A stretch of DNA of 64,000 nt. Origin: QHXW01 sp035280425. Its GTDB lineage: Bacteria; Acidobacteriota; Terriglobia; Bryobacterales; Bryobacteraceae. How positions within the stretch are numbered: position 1 is the stretch's first letter; each line of letters opens with the position of its first letter. Made by a program: the position numbers and the translations under genes. This document shows, in pieces, positions 56,159 through 64,000 of the stretch. Under the pieces are notes generated by a model. It was given only the letters and a program-made list of their open reading frames with translations, ran no database searches and was not told the DNA's origin. Location: the NCBI GenBank assembly GCA_035280425.1, contig DATEFW010000003.1:51431-115430 (forward strand). Direction: 5' to 3'.

Positions 56159-56271
56159 GACCGTTCACCTTACCTGAAAGCTGCATTCGTAAATAACCTA
56201 AAAGGGGCATTCGTAAATACCGGGGTTGACCGGCTTCGGCCCGCGCTATACTGATAAGTTCAGAGGCTCGT

Positions 56272-56712
56272 ATGAAAAAATATGGCAAGTTTGCCGCCCT
56301 TATCGTGGTAGTTGTCGGGACGCTGATCTGGCTTGCCACCGCCGGAATCAAGGACAACCAGACCTACTATAAGACCATCGCCGAACTCAACCACATGGGC
56401 GACCAGGCCTATGCCAAGCGTTTGCGCGTAGCCGGCGACGTGGGCGCCGGTTCGATCGTCCACAAAGGCGGCATCGTCGAGTTCACTCTGGTCCAGGAAA
56501 AGCTGAACCTGAAAGTCGCCTACGACGGCTCCGACCCCCTGCCCGACACGTTCCGCGACGGCGCCCAGGCGCTGGCCGACGGCAAAATGGGCCATGACGG
56601 CGTCTTTCACGCCAATAAGATCCAAGCTAAATGTGCATCGAAGTATGAATCCAAACCGGGTGGCGGCCGGCCGGCTGCCGCTCCGACCTACGAGAAAAAA
56701 GCGAGTCTTTAA
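56272..56712 (+). CDS. ccmE: Cytochrome c maturation protein CcmE, CxxxY variant
   Basis: Haem chaperone of 146 residues, anchored by one N-terminal helix (FAALIVVVVGTLIWLATAG). The OB-fold is KRLRVAGDVGAGSIVHKGGIVEFTLVQEKLNLKVAYDGSDPLPDTFRDG. The haem-attachment motif is C121-A-S-K-Y125 (IQAKCASKYES) in place of the usual HxxxY. CxxxY forms are known from archaea and some sulphate reducers. It is the first gene of the ccm operon and sits 9 bases before ccmF. The C-terminal extension (GGGRPAAAPTYEKK) is flexible. Confidence 0.92.
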   Translation: MKKYGKFAALIVVVVGTLIWLATAGIKDNQTYYKTIAELNHMGDQAYAKRLRVAGDVGAGSIVHKGGIVEFTLVQEKLNLKVAYDGSDPLPDTFRDGAQALADGKMGHDGVFHANKIQAKCASKYESKPGGGRPAAAPTYEKKASL

Positions 56713-56721
56713 AAGGCAACC

Positions 56722-58731
56722 ATGGAGAATATAGGCGCCCTGGCAATCCTGCTGGCGTTTTGCCTGGCGATTTACTCGGTTGTCGGCAGCGTCACCGGCA
56801 AGCTGAAACGCAACCCTTTTCTGATTGTCAGCGCGGAGCGCGCGGTTTACGCCGTTTGGTTCCTGGTCACGCTGGCGTCGGGCATCCTGGTTTCGGCGCT
56901 GATCACCGGCGATTTTCGCTTCTCTTACGTCGCCGAGCACAGCAACCGCGCCATGCCGGTGATGTACAAATTCACGGCGTGGTGGGGCGGGCAGGAAGGC
57001 TCGCTGCTGTTCTGGAGCTGGCTGCTTTCGACTTATGCCGCGGTCGTGATTTTCACCAACCGGCACAAACATCGCGATTTCATGCCGTACGTGGTCGGGG
57101 TGCTGGCATGCGTGCAGACGTTTTTCCTGATTTTGAATAATTTCGTCGTGAATCCGTTCCGAATGCTGGCGGTCGATCGCGCGATCACCGCGGTTCCGGA
57201 CGGCAACGGCTTGAATCCCCTGCTCCAATATCCGGCGATGGCGATTCATCCGCCGATGCTCTATCTCGGTTATGTCGGCTTCGCGGTTCCGTTCGCGTTC
57301 GCCATGGGCTCGCTCATCACGCGGCAGCCTGGCGACGGCTGGATCCATACTACGCGCCGCTGGACCATGGTTACGTGGCTGTTCCAGAGCTGTGGCATTG
57401 TGCTCGGTGCGGCCTGGGCGTATCACGTGCTGGGCTGGGGCGGTTACTGGGGATGGGACCCGGTGGAGAACGCTTCCCTGCTCCCATGGCTGGGAGGGAC
57501 GGCATTTCTGCACTCGGTGATGATGCAGGAAAAGAAAGGCATGATGAAGGTCTGGAACATGGTGCTGGTTTCGGCCACGTTCTTCCTTTGCATCCTGGGG
57601 ACGTTTCTGACGCGGTCGGGCGTGGTGAATTCGGTTCATGCATTTGCGCAATCGCCGATCGGCAAATATTTCGTGGTGTTCATGGCGATCGGGATCGCCG
57701 CCACGATCTATCTGATCCTCGACCGCCTGCCATACCTCAAAAGCGAAGCCGAGCTTGAATCGGTTATTTCGCGGGAATCGAGCTTCCTGTTTAATAATCT
57801 GGTGCTGCTGGCAAGCTGCTTTGCGGTGCTGTGGGGCACGTTGTTTCCCGTCATTTCAGAAGCTGTGAGCGGGGAAAAGATCAGCCTTGATCCGCCGTGG
57901 TTCGACCGGCTGATGGTTCCTATCGGTCTGTTCCTGCTGTTTCTGACCGGTGTCGGCCCGCTGTTCGCCTGGCGCCGGACGTCGACCGACAGCCTGCGCC
58001 GCAATTTCATGTGGCCGGGTATTGCTTCGCTGGTGCTCGTCGTGGCGCTGATCGGGATGGGGATGCGCAACTTCTGGGCGCTGATCTCGTTCGGATTCTG
58101 CCTGTTCGTCGCGATCACGATCGCGGTCGAGTTCTATAAGGGCGCGAGAGCCATTGCAGCGAAAAATCAGATGAATTTTGCGTTGGCGGTGGTCGAGCTG
58201 ACGCATCGCAACACACGGCGTTATGGCGGATATCTGGTGCACATGGGAATCGTGCTGATGTTTATCGGCTTTACCGGCGCGGCCTTCAACCAGAATCGAT
58301 CCGATGAACTGAAAGCCGGGGATGCGCCGGTGCGGCTGGGCGCATACCAGCTCAAAGTGACCGCAACGCACGAGGGCGAAAATGAAAACTACCTCTGGCA
58401 GAATGCGTCGGTCGAGGTCACAAAGAACGGCAGCGCGCTCGGCACGCTCGAGCCGGAAAGCCGCATTTATAAAGCCAGCCGGCAGCCTACGCATGAAGTG
58501 GCGTTGCGCGCCCGGCTGAACGAAGATCTTTATCTGAACTTTGCCGGCATGTCGGGCGATCGTGCCATTATCCAGTCGTACGTATTCCCGCTGGTATCGT
58601 GGATCTGGATCGGCGCACTGACTCTGATTTTCGGCACGCTGGTGGCGCTCGTGCCGAGCAAAGTGAAACGCGAGTACGCACGGACGCAGGTGGTGGGAAT
58701 TACGAGGAAGCATGTACCGGTTGAGAATTAG
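56722..58731 (+). CDS. ccmF: Cytochrome c haem lyase subunit CcmF
   Basis: A polytopic haem-handling protein of 669 residues. The WWD haem-binding motif is WGGYWGWDPVENASLLPWLGGTAFLHS. Conserved haem-ligating histidines occur in LLQYPAMAIHPPMLYLGYVG and in YHVLGWGG. The periplasmic segment FRFSYVAEHSNRAMPVMYKFTAWWGGQEGSLLFWSW is typical of the family. It ligates haem to apocytochrome c together with CcmH and CcmE. Length is normal. Its 3' end overlaps ccmH by 20 bases. Confidence 0.96.
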   Translation: MENIGALAILLAFCLAIYSVVGSVTGKLKRNPFLIVSAERAVYAVWFLVTLASGILVSALITGDFRFSYVAEHSNRAMPVMYKFTAWWGGQEGSLLFWSWLLSTYAAVVIFTNRHKHRDFMPYVVGVLACVQTFFLILNNFVVNPFRMLAVDRAITAVPDGNGLNPLLQYPAMAIHPPMLYLGYVGFAVPFAFAMGSLITRQPGDGWIHTTRRWTMVTWLFQSCGIVLGAAWAYHVLGWGGYWGWDPVENASLLPWLGGTAFLHSVMMQEKKGMMKVWNMVLVSATFFLCILGTFLTRSGVVNSVHAFAQSPIGKYFVVFMAIGIAATIYLILDRLPYLKSEAELESVISRESSFLFNNLVLLASCFAVLWGTLFPVISEAVSGEKISLDPPWFDRLMVPIGLFLLFLTGVGPLFAWRRTSTDSLRRNFMWPGIASLVLVVALIGMGMRNFWALISFGFCLFVAITIAVEFYKGARAIAAKNQMNFALAVVELTHRNTRRYGGYLVHMGIVLMFIGFTGAAFNQNRSDELKAGDAPVRLGAYQLKVTATHEGENENYLWQNASVEVTKNGSALGTLEPESRIYKASRQPTHEVALRARLNEDLYLNFAGMSGDRAIIQSYVFPLVSWIWIGALTLIFGTLVALVPSKVKREYARTQVVGITRKHVPVEN

Positions 58732-59185
58732 CCTGCTGGTGATCGCGGCTGCCGGCCTTTGCCTGGCGCAGACCGAGTCACAGATCACGAGCGACCCGGT
58801 GCGGCGCGTCGCCCGCCATATTTCCTGCCAGTGCGGAAGCTGCTCTGACGATGCCAATTGCATGATGTCGGCGGGACAGTGCGGCTTCTGTAAGCCTGCG
58901 CGGACGAAAATTTTCAAAATGCAACAGGCAGGCGCGTCCGATCAGTCGATCGCCGACGAATTCATCAAGGAGTACGGGCCTAAAATCTACCGCGCCGATC
59001 CCAACGCATTCGGCTGGATTGTTCCCTACTCGGCGCTGGCGCTCGGCGTGCTGGTGATCGTCTGGTTCGTCAAGCGTTATTACCATCCGCCCGCAGCCGC
59101 GCCGGCGCCTGCCGCCGGGCCTTCGCAGGATGCGCTCAACCGCTATCGCGATCAGATCGAGCAGGATCTGGCTCACCTTGACTGA
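58712..59185 (+). CDS. ccmH: CcmH/NrfF-type cytochrome c maturation protein with extra cysteines
   Basis: A 157-residue protein (signal MYRLRISLLVIAAAGLCLAQ). The domain contains six cysteines: C39, C41 and C44 in HISCQCGSC, then C50, C57 and C60 (NCMMSAGQCGFC). The canonical family has one LRCxxC pair. The following helix (TKIFKMQQAGASDQSIADEFIKEYGPKIY) is standard for CcmH. One C-terminal membrane segment (IVPYSALALGVLVIVWFVKRYY) and a proline/alanine linker follow. It presumably reduces apocytochrome c thiols. The extra cysteines may bind a metal or replace another thiol carrier. Confidence 0.88.
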   Translation: MYRLRISLLVIAAAGLCLAQTESQITSDPVRRVARHISCQCGSCSDDANCMMSAGQCGFCKPARTKIFKMQQAGASDQSIADEFIKEYGPKIYRADPNAFGWIVPYSALALGVLVIVWFVKRYYHPPAAAPAPAAGPSQDALNRYRDQIEQDLAHLD

Positions 59186-59623
59186 ATGATCATAGCTATC
59201 GCATGTTTGCTCACGATCGCTGTGATCGTGTTCATTCTGTCGGTGCGCGCCAAAGATCTGCCGCAGCCGGAGCCGGTGTCCCCGTTCCAGCACCTGGATG
59301 AGCGCAAGGCTTCCATCTACGAAAATCTTCGGGATTTGCAGTTCGAGTACCGGCTGGGAAAGCTTTCGGATCAGGATTACCAGCAGACCAAACTGGACTT
59401 GCAGCGCGAACTGGCCGGAGTGATGGCGGAAATCGATCGGGTGAAGGCGGAGATCGCCGCCGGCAAGATTCCCATGCCTGCGCCGGAGCTGGTGAAATCA
59501 ACGCCACAAGCCGCTCCGAAGCAGCCTTCGAAATATATTTGTCCCTCCTGCAAAGCCGAGTTCACGCAGCCGCTCAAGTTCTGCGGCGAGTGCGGTAAAC
59601 CGATGAAGGCGGCGGAAGCATGA
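59186..59623 (+). CDS. Membrane-anchored zinc-ribbon protein of the ccm operon
   Basis: A 145-residue protein. One N-terminal helix (IIAIACLLTIAVIVFILSV) is followed by a coiled-coil-like stretch (LDERKASIYENLRDLQFEYRLGKLSDQDYQQTKLDLQRELAGVMAEID). It ends in a C-terminal zinc ribbon (YICPSCKAEFTQPLKFCGECGKPM). The helical part resembles the first half of CcmI, an apocytochrome chaperone, so it may serve that role. It overlaps the next gene by four bases. Confidence 0.8.
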   Translation: MIIAIACLLTIAVIVFILSVRAKDLPQPEPVSPFQHLDERKASIYENLRDLQFEYRLGKLSDQDYQQTKLDLQRELAGVMAEIDRVKAEIAAGKIPMPAPELVKSTPQAAPKQPSKYICPSCKAEFTQPLKFCGECGKPMKAAEA

Positions 59624-60660
59624 AGAAGACATTCTGGGCCATCGCGCTGCTCTCGGCGGCAACGGCGTTTGCTGCCGTCGACGGCACGGTAACGAACCGC
59701 ACGACAGGCAAACCGCAGCCAGGCGCAACGGTAACGCTCTACAAGCTCGGGCAGCAGAATGGTCTTGAGTCGATTGAGAGCGTGAAATCGGATGCGCAGG
59801 GTCATTTCCGGATCAATCAAGACTTGCAGGGCCCGCGCCTGCTTCAGACTGCTTATGACGGTGTTACTTACAATCACATGCTGCCGCCTGGCGCTGCGAG
59901 CACTGGAGTCCAGCTCGAAGTCTATAACTCCTCGAAGCAGCCCGGAGATGCTAAAGTCGCGCAGCACATGGTGCTGGTCGAGCCGGTCAGGGGCCAGCTT
60001 GTGGTGAGCGAAGCATACATTTTCCGCAATGAAGGCCAGACCACATATTTCGATCTGGCTAACGGCACGCTGCGCTTTTATCTGCCGCCCGCCGCCAACG
60101 GCGCCGTTCAGGTGAACGCAACTGCGCCGCAAGGCATGCCCATCCGGCAGGCCGCCGATAAAACCACAACCAGGAACGTGTACAAGGTCGCCTTTCCGAT
60201 CAAACCCGGCGAGACGCGCATCGACCTCGGCTATACCCTGCCCTTCACGGACGGCGGCACCTTCGAAGGCAAGGTGCTATACACCGGCGGCCCGACCCGG
60301 CTCGTCGCGCCGAACGGCGTCACCATCAAGGGCGAGAACGTGGTTCCACTTGGCCAGGAACCGCAAACCAAAGCTTCGATTTTCGACGTAAAAACCAACG
60401 ATTTCAAAGTCGACATCTCGGGAACCGGCTCGCTGGGCGCCGGCAATGAGAACGCCGATGACGAGAGCGGACCCGGTTTCGAGCAGATCCCGCCGAAAGT
60501 TCTAAGCAGTATGAAGTGGATCCTGCTGCTGGCTTTCAGCATTCTGGGGCTCGGATTCATTTTGCTTTATCGCGCGCAGACTCCCGAGCAGGCGCGCGCC
60601 GCCGCGGAGACTAAGCCTCATTCCCCCGCCAAGGAAAAGAATGGGCGCCGCCGCCGTTGA
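59620..60660 (+). CDS. Exported carboxypeptidase-regulatory-like protein of the ccm operon
   Basis: A 346-residue protein with a signal peptide (MKKTFWAIALLSAATAFAA). Residues 20-95 are a CarboxypepD_reg-like domain (VDGTVTNRTTGKPQPGATVTLYKLG). A long beta-rich region follows, then a C-terminal membrane helix (WILLLAFSILGLGFILLY) and a basic tail. It is tethered in the membrane and lies between ccmH and ccmA, overlapping ccmA by 20 bases. Role in cytochrome maturation is inferred only from its position. Confidence 0.8.
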   Translation: MKKTFWAIALLSAATAFAAVDGTVTNRTTGKPQPGATVTLYKLGQQNGLESIESVKSDAQGHFRINQDLQGPRLLQTAYDGVTYNHMLPPGAASTGVQLEVYNSSKQPGDAKVAQHMVLVEPVRGQLVVSEAYIFRNEGQTTYFDLANGTLRFYLPPAANGAVQVNATAPQGMPIRQAADKTTTRNVYKVAFPIKPGETRIDLGYTLPFTDGGTFEGKVLYTGGPTRLVAPNGVTIKGENVVPLGQEPQTKASIFDVKTNDFKVDISGTGSLGAGNENADDESGPGFEQIPPKVLSSMKWILLLAFSILGLGFILLYRAQTPEQARAAAETKPHSPAKEKNGRRRR

Positions 60661-61345
60661 TTGCGCCGGCGTCTGGAAGTTTTACGGCGATTATCCTGCA
60701 CTCCGCGATATTTCCTTTCAAGTTCCCGAAGGCCGCTGCCTGGCGCTAATCGGCCGGAACGGCGCGGGCAAAACCACGCTGCTGCGGATTCTCGCGGGCT
60801 TCTCGCGGCCGGGACGCGGCCAGACAAAGATCCTAGGGGGCTCCCCGAAGGATGCAGAAACGCGCCGGCGCATCGGTTTTCTCGGCCATGGTATTGCTAT
60901 TTACGACGAGCTGTCGGCGCTCGAAAACCTGAGATTGTTCGGCAAGCTCTATGGGCTTTCTGATCCGGGGCAATCGGCCCGCCACTGGCTCGAACGCACC
61001 GGCCTCGAGCGCGTCCGCGATGGCTTGGTTCGTGAGTTTTCGCGCGGTATGCGCCAGCGCCTGGCCGTCGCGCGTGCTATGCTGCACGATCCATCCGTGT
61101 TGCTTCTCGATGAGCCTTTCACCGCACTGGATGATCGGGCGATTGCGGTTCTGCAAAGCGTTCTCAGAGAAGCTCTCGCCGGCGGCAGAACCGTCGTCAT
61201 GTCCACCCATCAGTTGCGTGAAGCGCTGGAGCTGGCGACCGACGTGGCGCTGATCAATCGCGGCCGCCTGGCCTTTCGGGGCGAGCGCACTCCGGAGATG
61301 CTCAGCGATCCGGGATGGGTTTACGCGCATTACGGAGAGGCGTGA
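60641..61345 (+). CDS. ccmA: Haem/cytochrome maturation ABC transporter ATP-binding protein
   Basis: A 234-residue ABC ATPase. Walker A is LIGRNGAGKTTLLR, the signature is EFSRGMRQRLAVARAML, and Walker B is PSVLLLDEPFTALDD. MSTHQLREALELATDVALINRGRL completes the switch region. With CcmB it releases holo-CcmE from CcmC in the known pathway. The stop overlaps the ccmB start (TGATG). Confidence 0.94.
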   Translation: MGAAAVDCAGVWKFYGDYPALRDISFQVPEGRCLALIGRNGAGKTTLLRILAGFSRPGRGQTKILGGSPKDAETRRRIGFLGHGIAIYDELSALENLRLFGKLYGLSDPGQSARHWLERTGLERVRDGLVREFSRGMRQRLAVARAMLHDPSVLLLDEPFTALDDRAIAVLQSVLREALAGGRTVVMSTHQLREALELATDVALINRGRLAFRGERTPEMLSDPGWVYAHYGEA

Positions 61346-62025
61346 TGCGTTTCGTCCGCCAGGTGACGGTGCTCACCGCCAAAGATCTGCGCGCGGAGAT
61401 GCGCACCAAGGAAGCGATCAATGCTTCCTTCGCGTTCGCCATCGTGATTCTGTTGCTGCTGAGCTTCGCGTTCGATCCCACCGAGCAGACGACACGTGCC
61501 ATTTCCGGCGGCCTCTTGTGGATCGTCTTTACATTCGCCGGCACCCTGGTGCTCAATCGCAGCTTCGCGCGCGAGCTTCCCAACGACTGCCTGGACAGCC
61601 TGCTGGCCGCCCCCATCCCGGGATCTTCGCTATTTTTGGGCAAAGCGCTCTCGAATTTCTTTCTTATTCTCGCGGTCGAACTGGTGGCCCTGCCCGTGTT
61701 CGGCATCTTTTATAATGTGCGTTGGACGCAGCAATTCTGGCCGTTGATGCTCGTGCTGGTGTTAGGCACATGGGGATTGACGGCCATCGGGACAATTTTC
61801 AGCGCGCTCACGGTCAACATCCGGCTCCGCGAGGTCATGCTGCCGCTGATCGTTTACCCGCTGATGATTCCCATGTTATTGGGAGCCATGCGGTTGACGG
61901 CGCTGCTGGTTGCCGGCCAGCCCATCGCCGGCGACGAAACGGTCTGGCTCCGGCTGCTGGTCGGGTTCGATATCATCTTTACCGCGCTCGCGCTGGTGTT
62001 GATGGAAACGGTTTTACGAGGTTAG
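61345..62025 (+). CDS. ccmB: Haem/cytochrome maturation ABC permease
   Basis: A 226-residue permease with six membrane helices. The N-terminus TVLTAKDLRAEMRTKEAINASFAFAIVILLLLSFAF and the segment RSFARELPNDCLDSLLAAPIPGSSLFLGKALSNF are family features. REVMLPLIVYPLMIPMLLGAMRLT is the last conserved pair. It partners with CcmA. The start at 61345 overlaps the ccmA stop; the open frame to 61315 is inside ccmA. Confidence 0.94.
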   Translation: MRFVRQVTVLTAKDLRAEMRTKEAINASFAFAIVILLLLSFAFDPTEQTTRAISGGLLWIVFTFAGTLVLNRSFARELPNDCLDSLLAAPIPGSSLFLGKALSNFFLILAVELVALPVFGIFYNVRWTQQFWPLMLVLVLGTWGLTAIGTIFSALTVNIRLREVMLPLIVYPLMIPMLLGAMRLTALLVAGQPIAGDETVWLRLLVGFDIIFTALALVLMETVLRG

Positions 62026-62029
62026 AAAC

Positions 62030-62707
62030 ATGCGTCAAAAAATCATGATCGCGATGCTGGCCATCGCCGGAATCATTCTGGTGGGAAATCTGTATGTGAT
62101 CTCCATCCTGCCGGATGAACTGAATCAGGGACAGATCTTTCGCATCATTTTCTTCCATGTGCCTGCCGCCGTCGCGGCCATGGTTGGCTCGGCCGTGGCG
62201 CTGATTGCCAGCGTTCTGTTTCTGATAAAGAAAGATTTTTTCTATGATTCGCTCGCCGTGGCGGTGACGGAAGTGGGACTCGCGTTTCTCGCGGTGAACC
62301 TCGTGACGGGCTCCATCTGGGCGCACGAGATCTGGGGCGTCTGGTGGGCGTGGGACGCGCGACTTACTTCCGCGCTCATCTGCTGGGTGCTCTATGCCGG
62401 TTACCTGATTCTGCGGCAGGGGCTTGAAGAGCCTACGCAGCGTGCCACGTTCGCCGCAGTCTACTCGATCTTCGCGTTCGCGGATGTTCCTATCGTGATC
62501 TTTTCAATCCGCTGGTGGCGCACCATTCACCCCCAGCCCGTATTCTTCAGCAAGACAGGTTCATTCCCGAGGGACTGGACCATCACGCTGGTTGTCAACA
62601 TGGTGGCGCTGTTTCTGTTCTACGCGGTGTTGACCATGATCCGGCTGCGCCAGGAACAGACGCAGCGCGAGATCGATTACCTGCGGCGCACGGCGCACGC
62701 GATGTAG
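62030..62707 (+). CDS. ccmC: Haem exporter/ligand protein CcmC
   Basis: A 225-residue haem-handling protein with six helices. The WWD motif is WGVWWAWDARLTS, flanked by haem-ligand histidines in FRIIFFHVPAA and SIRWWRTIHPQPVFF. It delivers haem to CcmE. It starts four bases after ccmB. The C-terminal helix RLRQEQTQREIDYLRRTAHAM is cytosolic. Confidence 0.95.
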   Translation: MRQKIMIAMLAIAGIILVGNLYVISILPDELNQGQIFRIIFFHVPAAVAAMVGSAVALIASVLFLIKKDFFYDSLAVAVTEVGLAFLAVNLVTGSIWAHEIWGVWWAWDARLTSALICWVLYAGYLILRQGLEEPTQRATFAAVYSIFAFADVPIVIFSIRWWRTIHPQPVFFSKTGSFPRDWTITLVVNMVALFLFYAVLTMIRLRQEQTQREIDYLRRTAHAM

Positions 62708-62722
62708 ACTTGGCACAATCGC

Positions 62723-62956
62723 ATGATGATTTGTCTTCTGATGCCGATCGCCGCCTTGCTGCAGACACAGTATGACCCGATTCGCGACGAAATCGGCCGT
62801 TTGCAGCGGAATTTTCAAGGGTTGATCTGGGGCTTTTTGGCCGCTTGGGTCATCCTTATGGCCTATACCATGATGATCGTGTTCCGCGAGCGCAAGATCC
62901 GCCGGGAAATGGAGCGCCTCAAGAACATGGTCGAAGACACCGAGAAGAAAACTTGA
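62723..62956 (+). CDS. CcmD-like small membrane protein
   Basis: A 77-residue protein. One central helix (LIWGFLAAWVILMAYTMMIV) is followed by a basic/acidic tail (FRERKIRREMERLKNMVEDTEKKT), as in CcmD, which stabilises the CcmABC complex. An upstream hydrophobic segment (MMICLLMPIAALL) may be a second helix or a signal. Its position directly after ccmC supports the assignment more than sequence does. Confidence 0.72.
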   Translation: MMICLLMPIAALLQTQYDPIRDEIGRLQRNFQGLIWGFLAAWVILMAYTMMIVFRERKIRREMERLKNMVEDTEKKT

Positions 62957-64000
62957 AACGCAGAACGCTGTTACGTCTCGCTACCACCGGCGCATTCACT
63001 TCGCTGATTACCAAACACGAACAGCAGGCTCAAGCGCAGGTGTCGCGCGCGGTGCGCGGACTTCCCTCCCCCAAGATCCGCGATGTCTCCGTGATCGCCA
63101 CTGCGCCCGCCGGTCTGCGGCTCACGGTCGTCAAGATCACGACTGACCAGGACGGCCTCTATGGCTACGGCTGCGGCACGTTCACGCAGCGCGCGGAGCT
63201 GGTGAACGCGGCAGTCGAGAAATATTTGCGGCCATTTCTCATCGGCAAGCCGGCCGACCGCATCGAAGACACCTGGCAGGCCTGTTACAACAGCTCCTAC
63301 TGGCGCAACGGGCCGGTGCTGAATAACGCGATCAGCGGTGTCGACCAGGCGCTCTGGGATATCAAGGGCCGCCTGGCCGGAATGCCGGTTTATCAGGTTT
63401 TGGGCGGCAAATGCCGCGAAGCTGTGGACTGCTATACGCACGCCAGCGGCGCCGAGATTCCCGAAGTCATCGATCACGCGCGCAAGTTCATGGAGCAGGG
63501 CTTCCGGCATGTGCGTGTGCAGGTCGGTGTGCCCGGCATGGAAGGCTACGGCTCGTCGCGAGGCGGCGCGAAGGTCGAAGCGCTGCATGCGGAGCCGGTT
63601 TTTGAGCCGGCACCGGCCGCACGCCGCGCGATTCAGCTTTTCGAAGCCTGCCGCAAAGAGCTTGGCTGGGAAGTCGAGTTGCTTCACGATATGCACGAGC
63701 GATACACGCCCAATCTCGCCGTGCAACTGGTGAGAGACGCCGAGCGCTTCAAGATGTTCTTCATGGAAGACCCGCTATCGCCTGAGAATATCGAATATTT
63801 CCGCCAGATCCGCCAAAATTGCGCGACGCCGATTGCCATGGGTGAGTTGTTCAACAGCCCGCACGAATGGACGCCGCTCATCCGTGATCGGCTGATCGAC
63901 TACATTCGCATCCACATCTCGCAGGCCGGCGGCGTGACGCCCTGCCGCAAGATCGCGGCTTTCGCCGAACTGTTCGGCGTGCGCACGGCGTGGCACGGCC
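62953..64000 (+). CDS. Enolase-superfamily dehydratase (RspA/ManD-like), C-terminus cut by window edge
   Basis: A protein of at least 349 residues. The start is a TTG at 62953 overlapping the ccmD-like stop. The N-terminus KRRTLLRLATTGAFTSLI is a twin-arginine-like signal, unusual for this superfamily. VDQALWDIKGRLAGMPVYQVLGG is the capping-domain signature. Metal-site segments are ELLHDMHERYTP, FFMEDPLSPEN and AMGELFNSPHEW, in the order Asp, Glu, Glu. The late YIRIHISQAGGVTPCRKIAAFAELFGVRTAWHG is also typical of D-mannonate dehydratase/RspA. Likely dehydrates an aldonic or uronic sugar acid; the exact substrate is unclear. Confidence 0.9.
   Translation, partial: MKRRTLLRLATTGAFTSLITKHEQQAQAQVSRAVRGLPSPKIRDVSVIATAPAGLRLTVVKITTDQDGLYGYGCGTFTQRAELVNAAVEKYLRPFLIGKPADRIEDTWQACYNSSYWRNGPVLNNAISGVDQALWDIKGRLAGMPVYQVLGGKCREAVDCYTHASGAEIPEVIDHARKFMEQGFRHVRVQVGVPGMEGYGSSRGGAKVEALHAEPVFEPAPAARRAIQLFEACRKELGWEVELLHDMHERYTPNLAVQLVRDAERFKMFFMEDPLSPENIEYFRQIRQNCATPIAMGELFNSPHEWTPLIRDRLIDYIRIHISQAGGVTPCRKIAAFAELFGVRTAWHG

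Noticed and set aside
56260..57651. A 463-codon minus-strand open frame
   Set aside because: Antisense to ccmE and ccmF, both unambiguous. The translation is rich in R, H, Q and D, typical of a shadow frame.

Overview
The window looks like a chromosomal segment of an Acidobacteriota bacterium, most likely of the Bryobacterales/Solibacter type. The evidence is the gene families rather than any rRNA: a duplicated-orphan-permease (ADOP) protein at 25079-27493, an Oar-like TonB receptor with an N-terminal carboxypeptidase-regulatory domain at 33146-36103, paired DUF1592/DUF1552 genes, a FecR/DUF6600 protein, and uniformly GC-rich coding outside one insertion. No rRNA, tRNA or CRISPR array was seen.

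Layout. 1-8.5 kb: the 3'-truncated end of rimO on the minus strand, small hypotheticals, an AAA ATPase, an Mrp/ApbC Fe-S carrier, a CDGSH protein, an acyl-CoA dehydrogenase, a possible PD-(D/E)XK protein and alanine dehydrogenase. 8.5-16.98 kb: DAHP synthase behind an aromatic leader-peptide attenuator, a PfkB sugar kinase, a glycolate-to-malate set (glcD, fmdB, aceB), a TlpA thioredoxin, and a pterin operon of two 6-pyruvoyl-tetrahydropterin synthase paralogues plus folE. 17-25 kb: a cytosolic HtrA-like protease, a LuxR protein with a degenerate receiver, a YtcJ-like amidohydrolase, a DoxX/MauE-thioredoxin fusion and a DUF1592/DUF1552 pair. 25-36 kb: a scavenging locus with ADOP permease, a double alpha/beta hydrolase, a heparinase II/III-like lyase and a TonB receptor. 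36-47.4 kb: a peroxiredoxin-like gene with an in-frame UGA at its redox cysteine, a flavin monooxygenase, HDOD, PEGA, methyltransferase, YfhO and FecR/DUF6600 proteins, and an ECF sigma factor. 47.45-50.01 kb: a complete 2,556-bp IS1-like element with three passenger genes. 50-56 kb: M48 protease, ilvE, nagA, a beta-propeller protein, a second peroxiredoxin with an in-frame UGA at its catalytic position, and a structured leader RNA. 56.2-62.96 kb: a compact cytochrome c maturation operon (ccmE, F, H, A, B, C and a ccmD-like gene, plus two accessory genes). The window ends inside an enolase-superfamily dehydratase.

The strongest signals are five. (1) A 20-codon leader peptide containing FWYRFWYF sits before DAHP synthase with mutually exclusive terminator and antiterminator. 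(2) Two unrelated peroxiredoxin-type genes each have UGA exactly where the redox cysteine belongs, each followed by a bacterial-SECIS-like hairpin, which implies that the organism makes selenoproteins. (3) An IS1-like transposon carries a proteasome-beta-like Ntn hydrolase and a possible Cas2-fold protein. (4) A riboswitch-like leader at 55581-55692 has a P1 helix that competes with an intrinsic terminator. (5) CcmE has the rare CxxxY haem-attachment motif although a CcmH is encoded two genes later.

All homology statements are from recognising motifs by eye. No database search was run.
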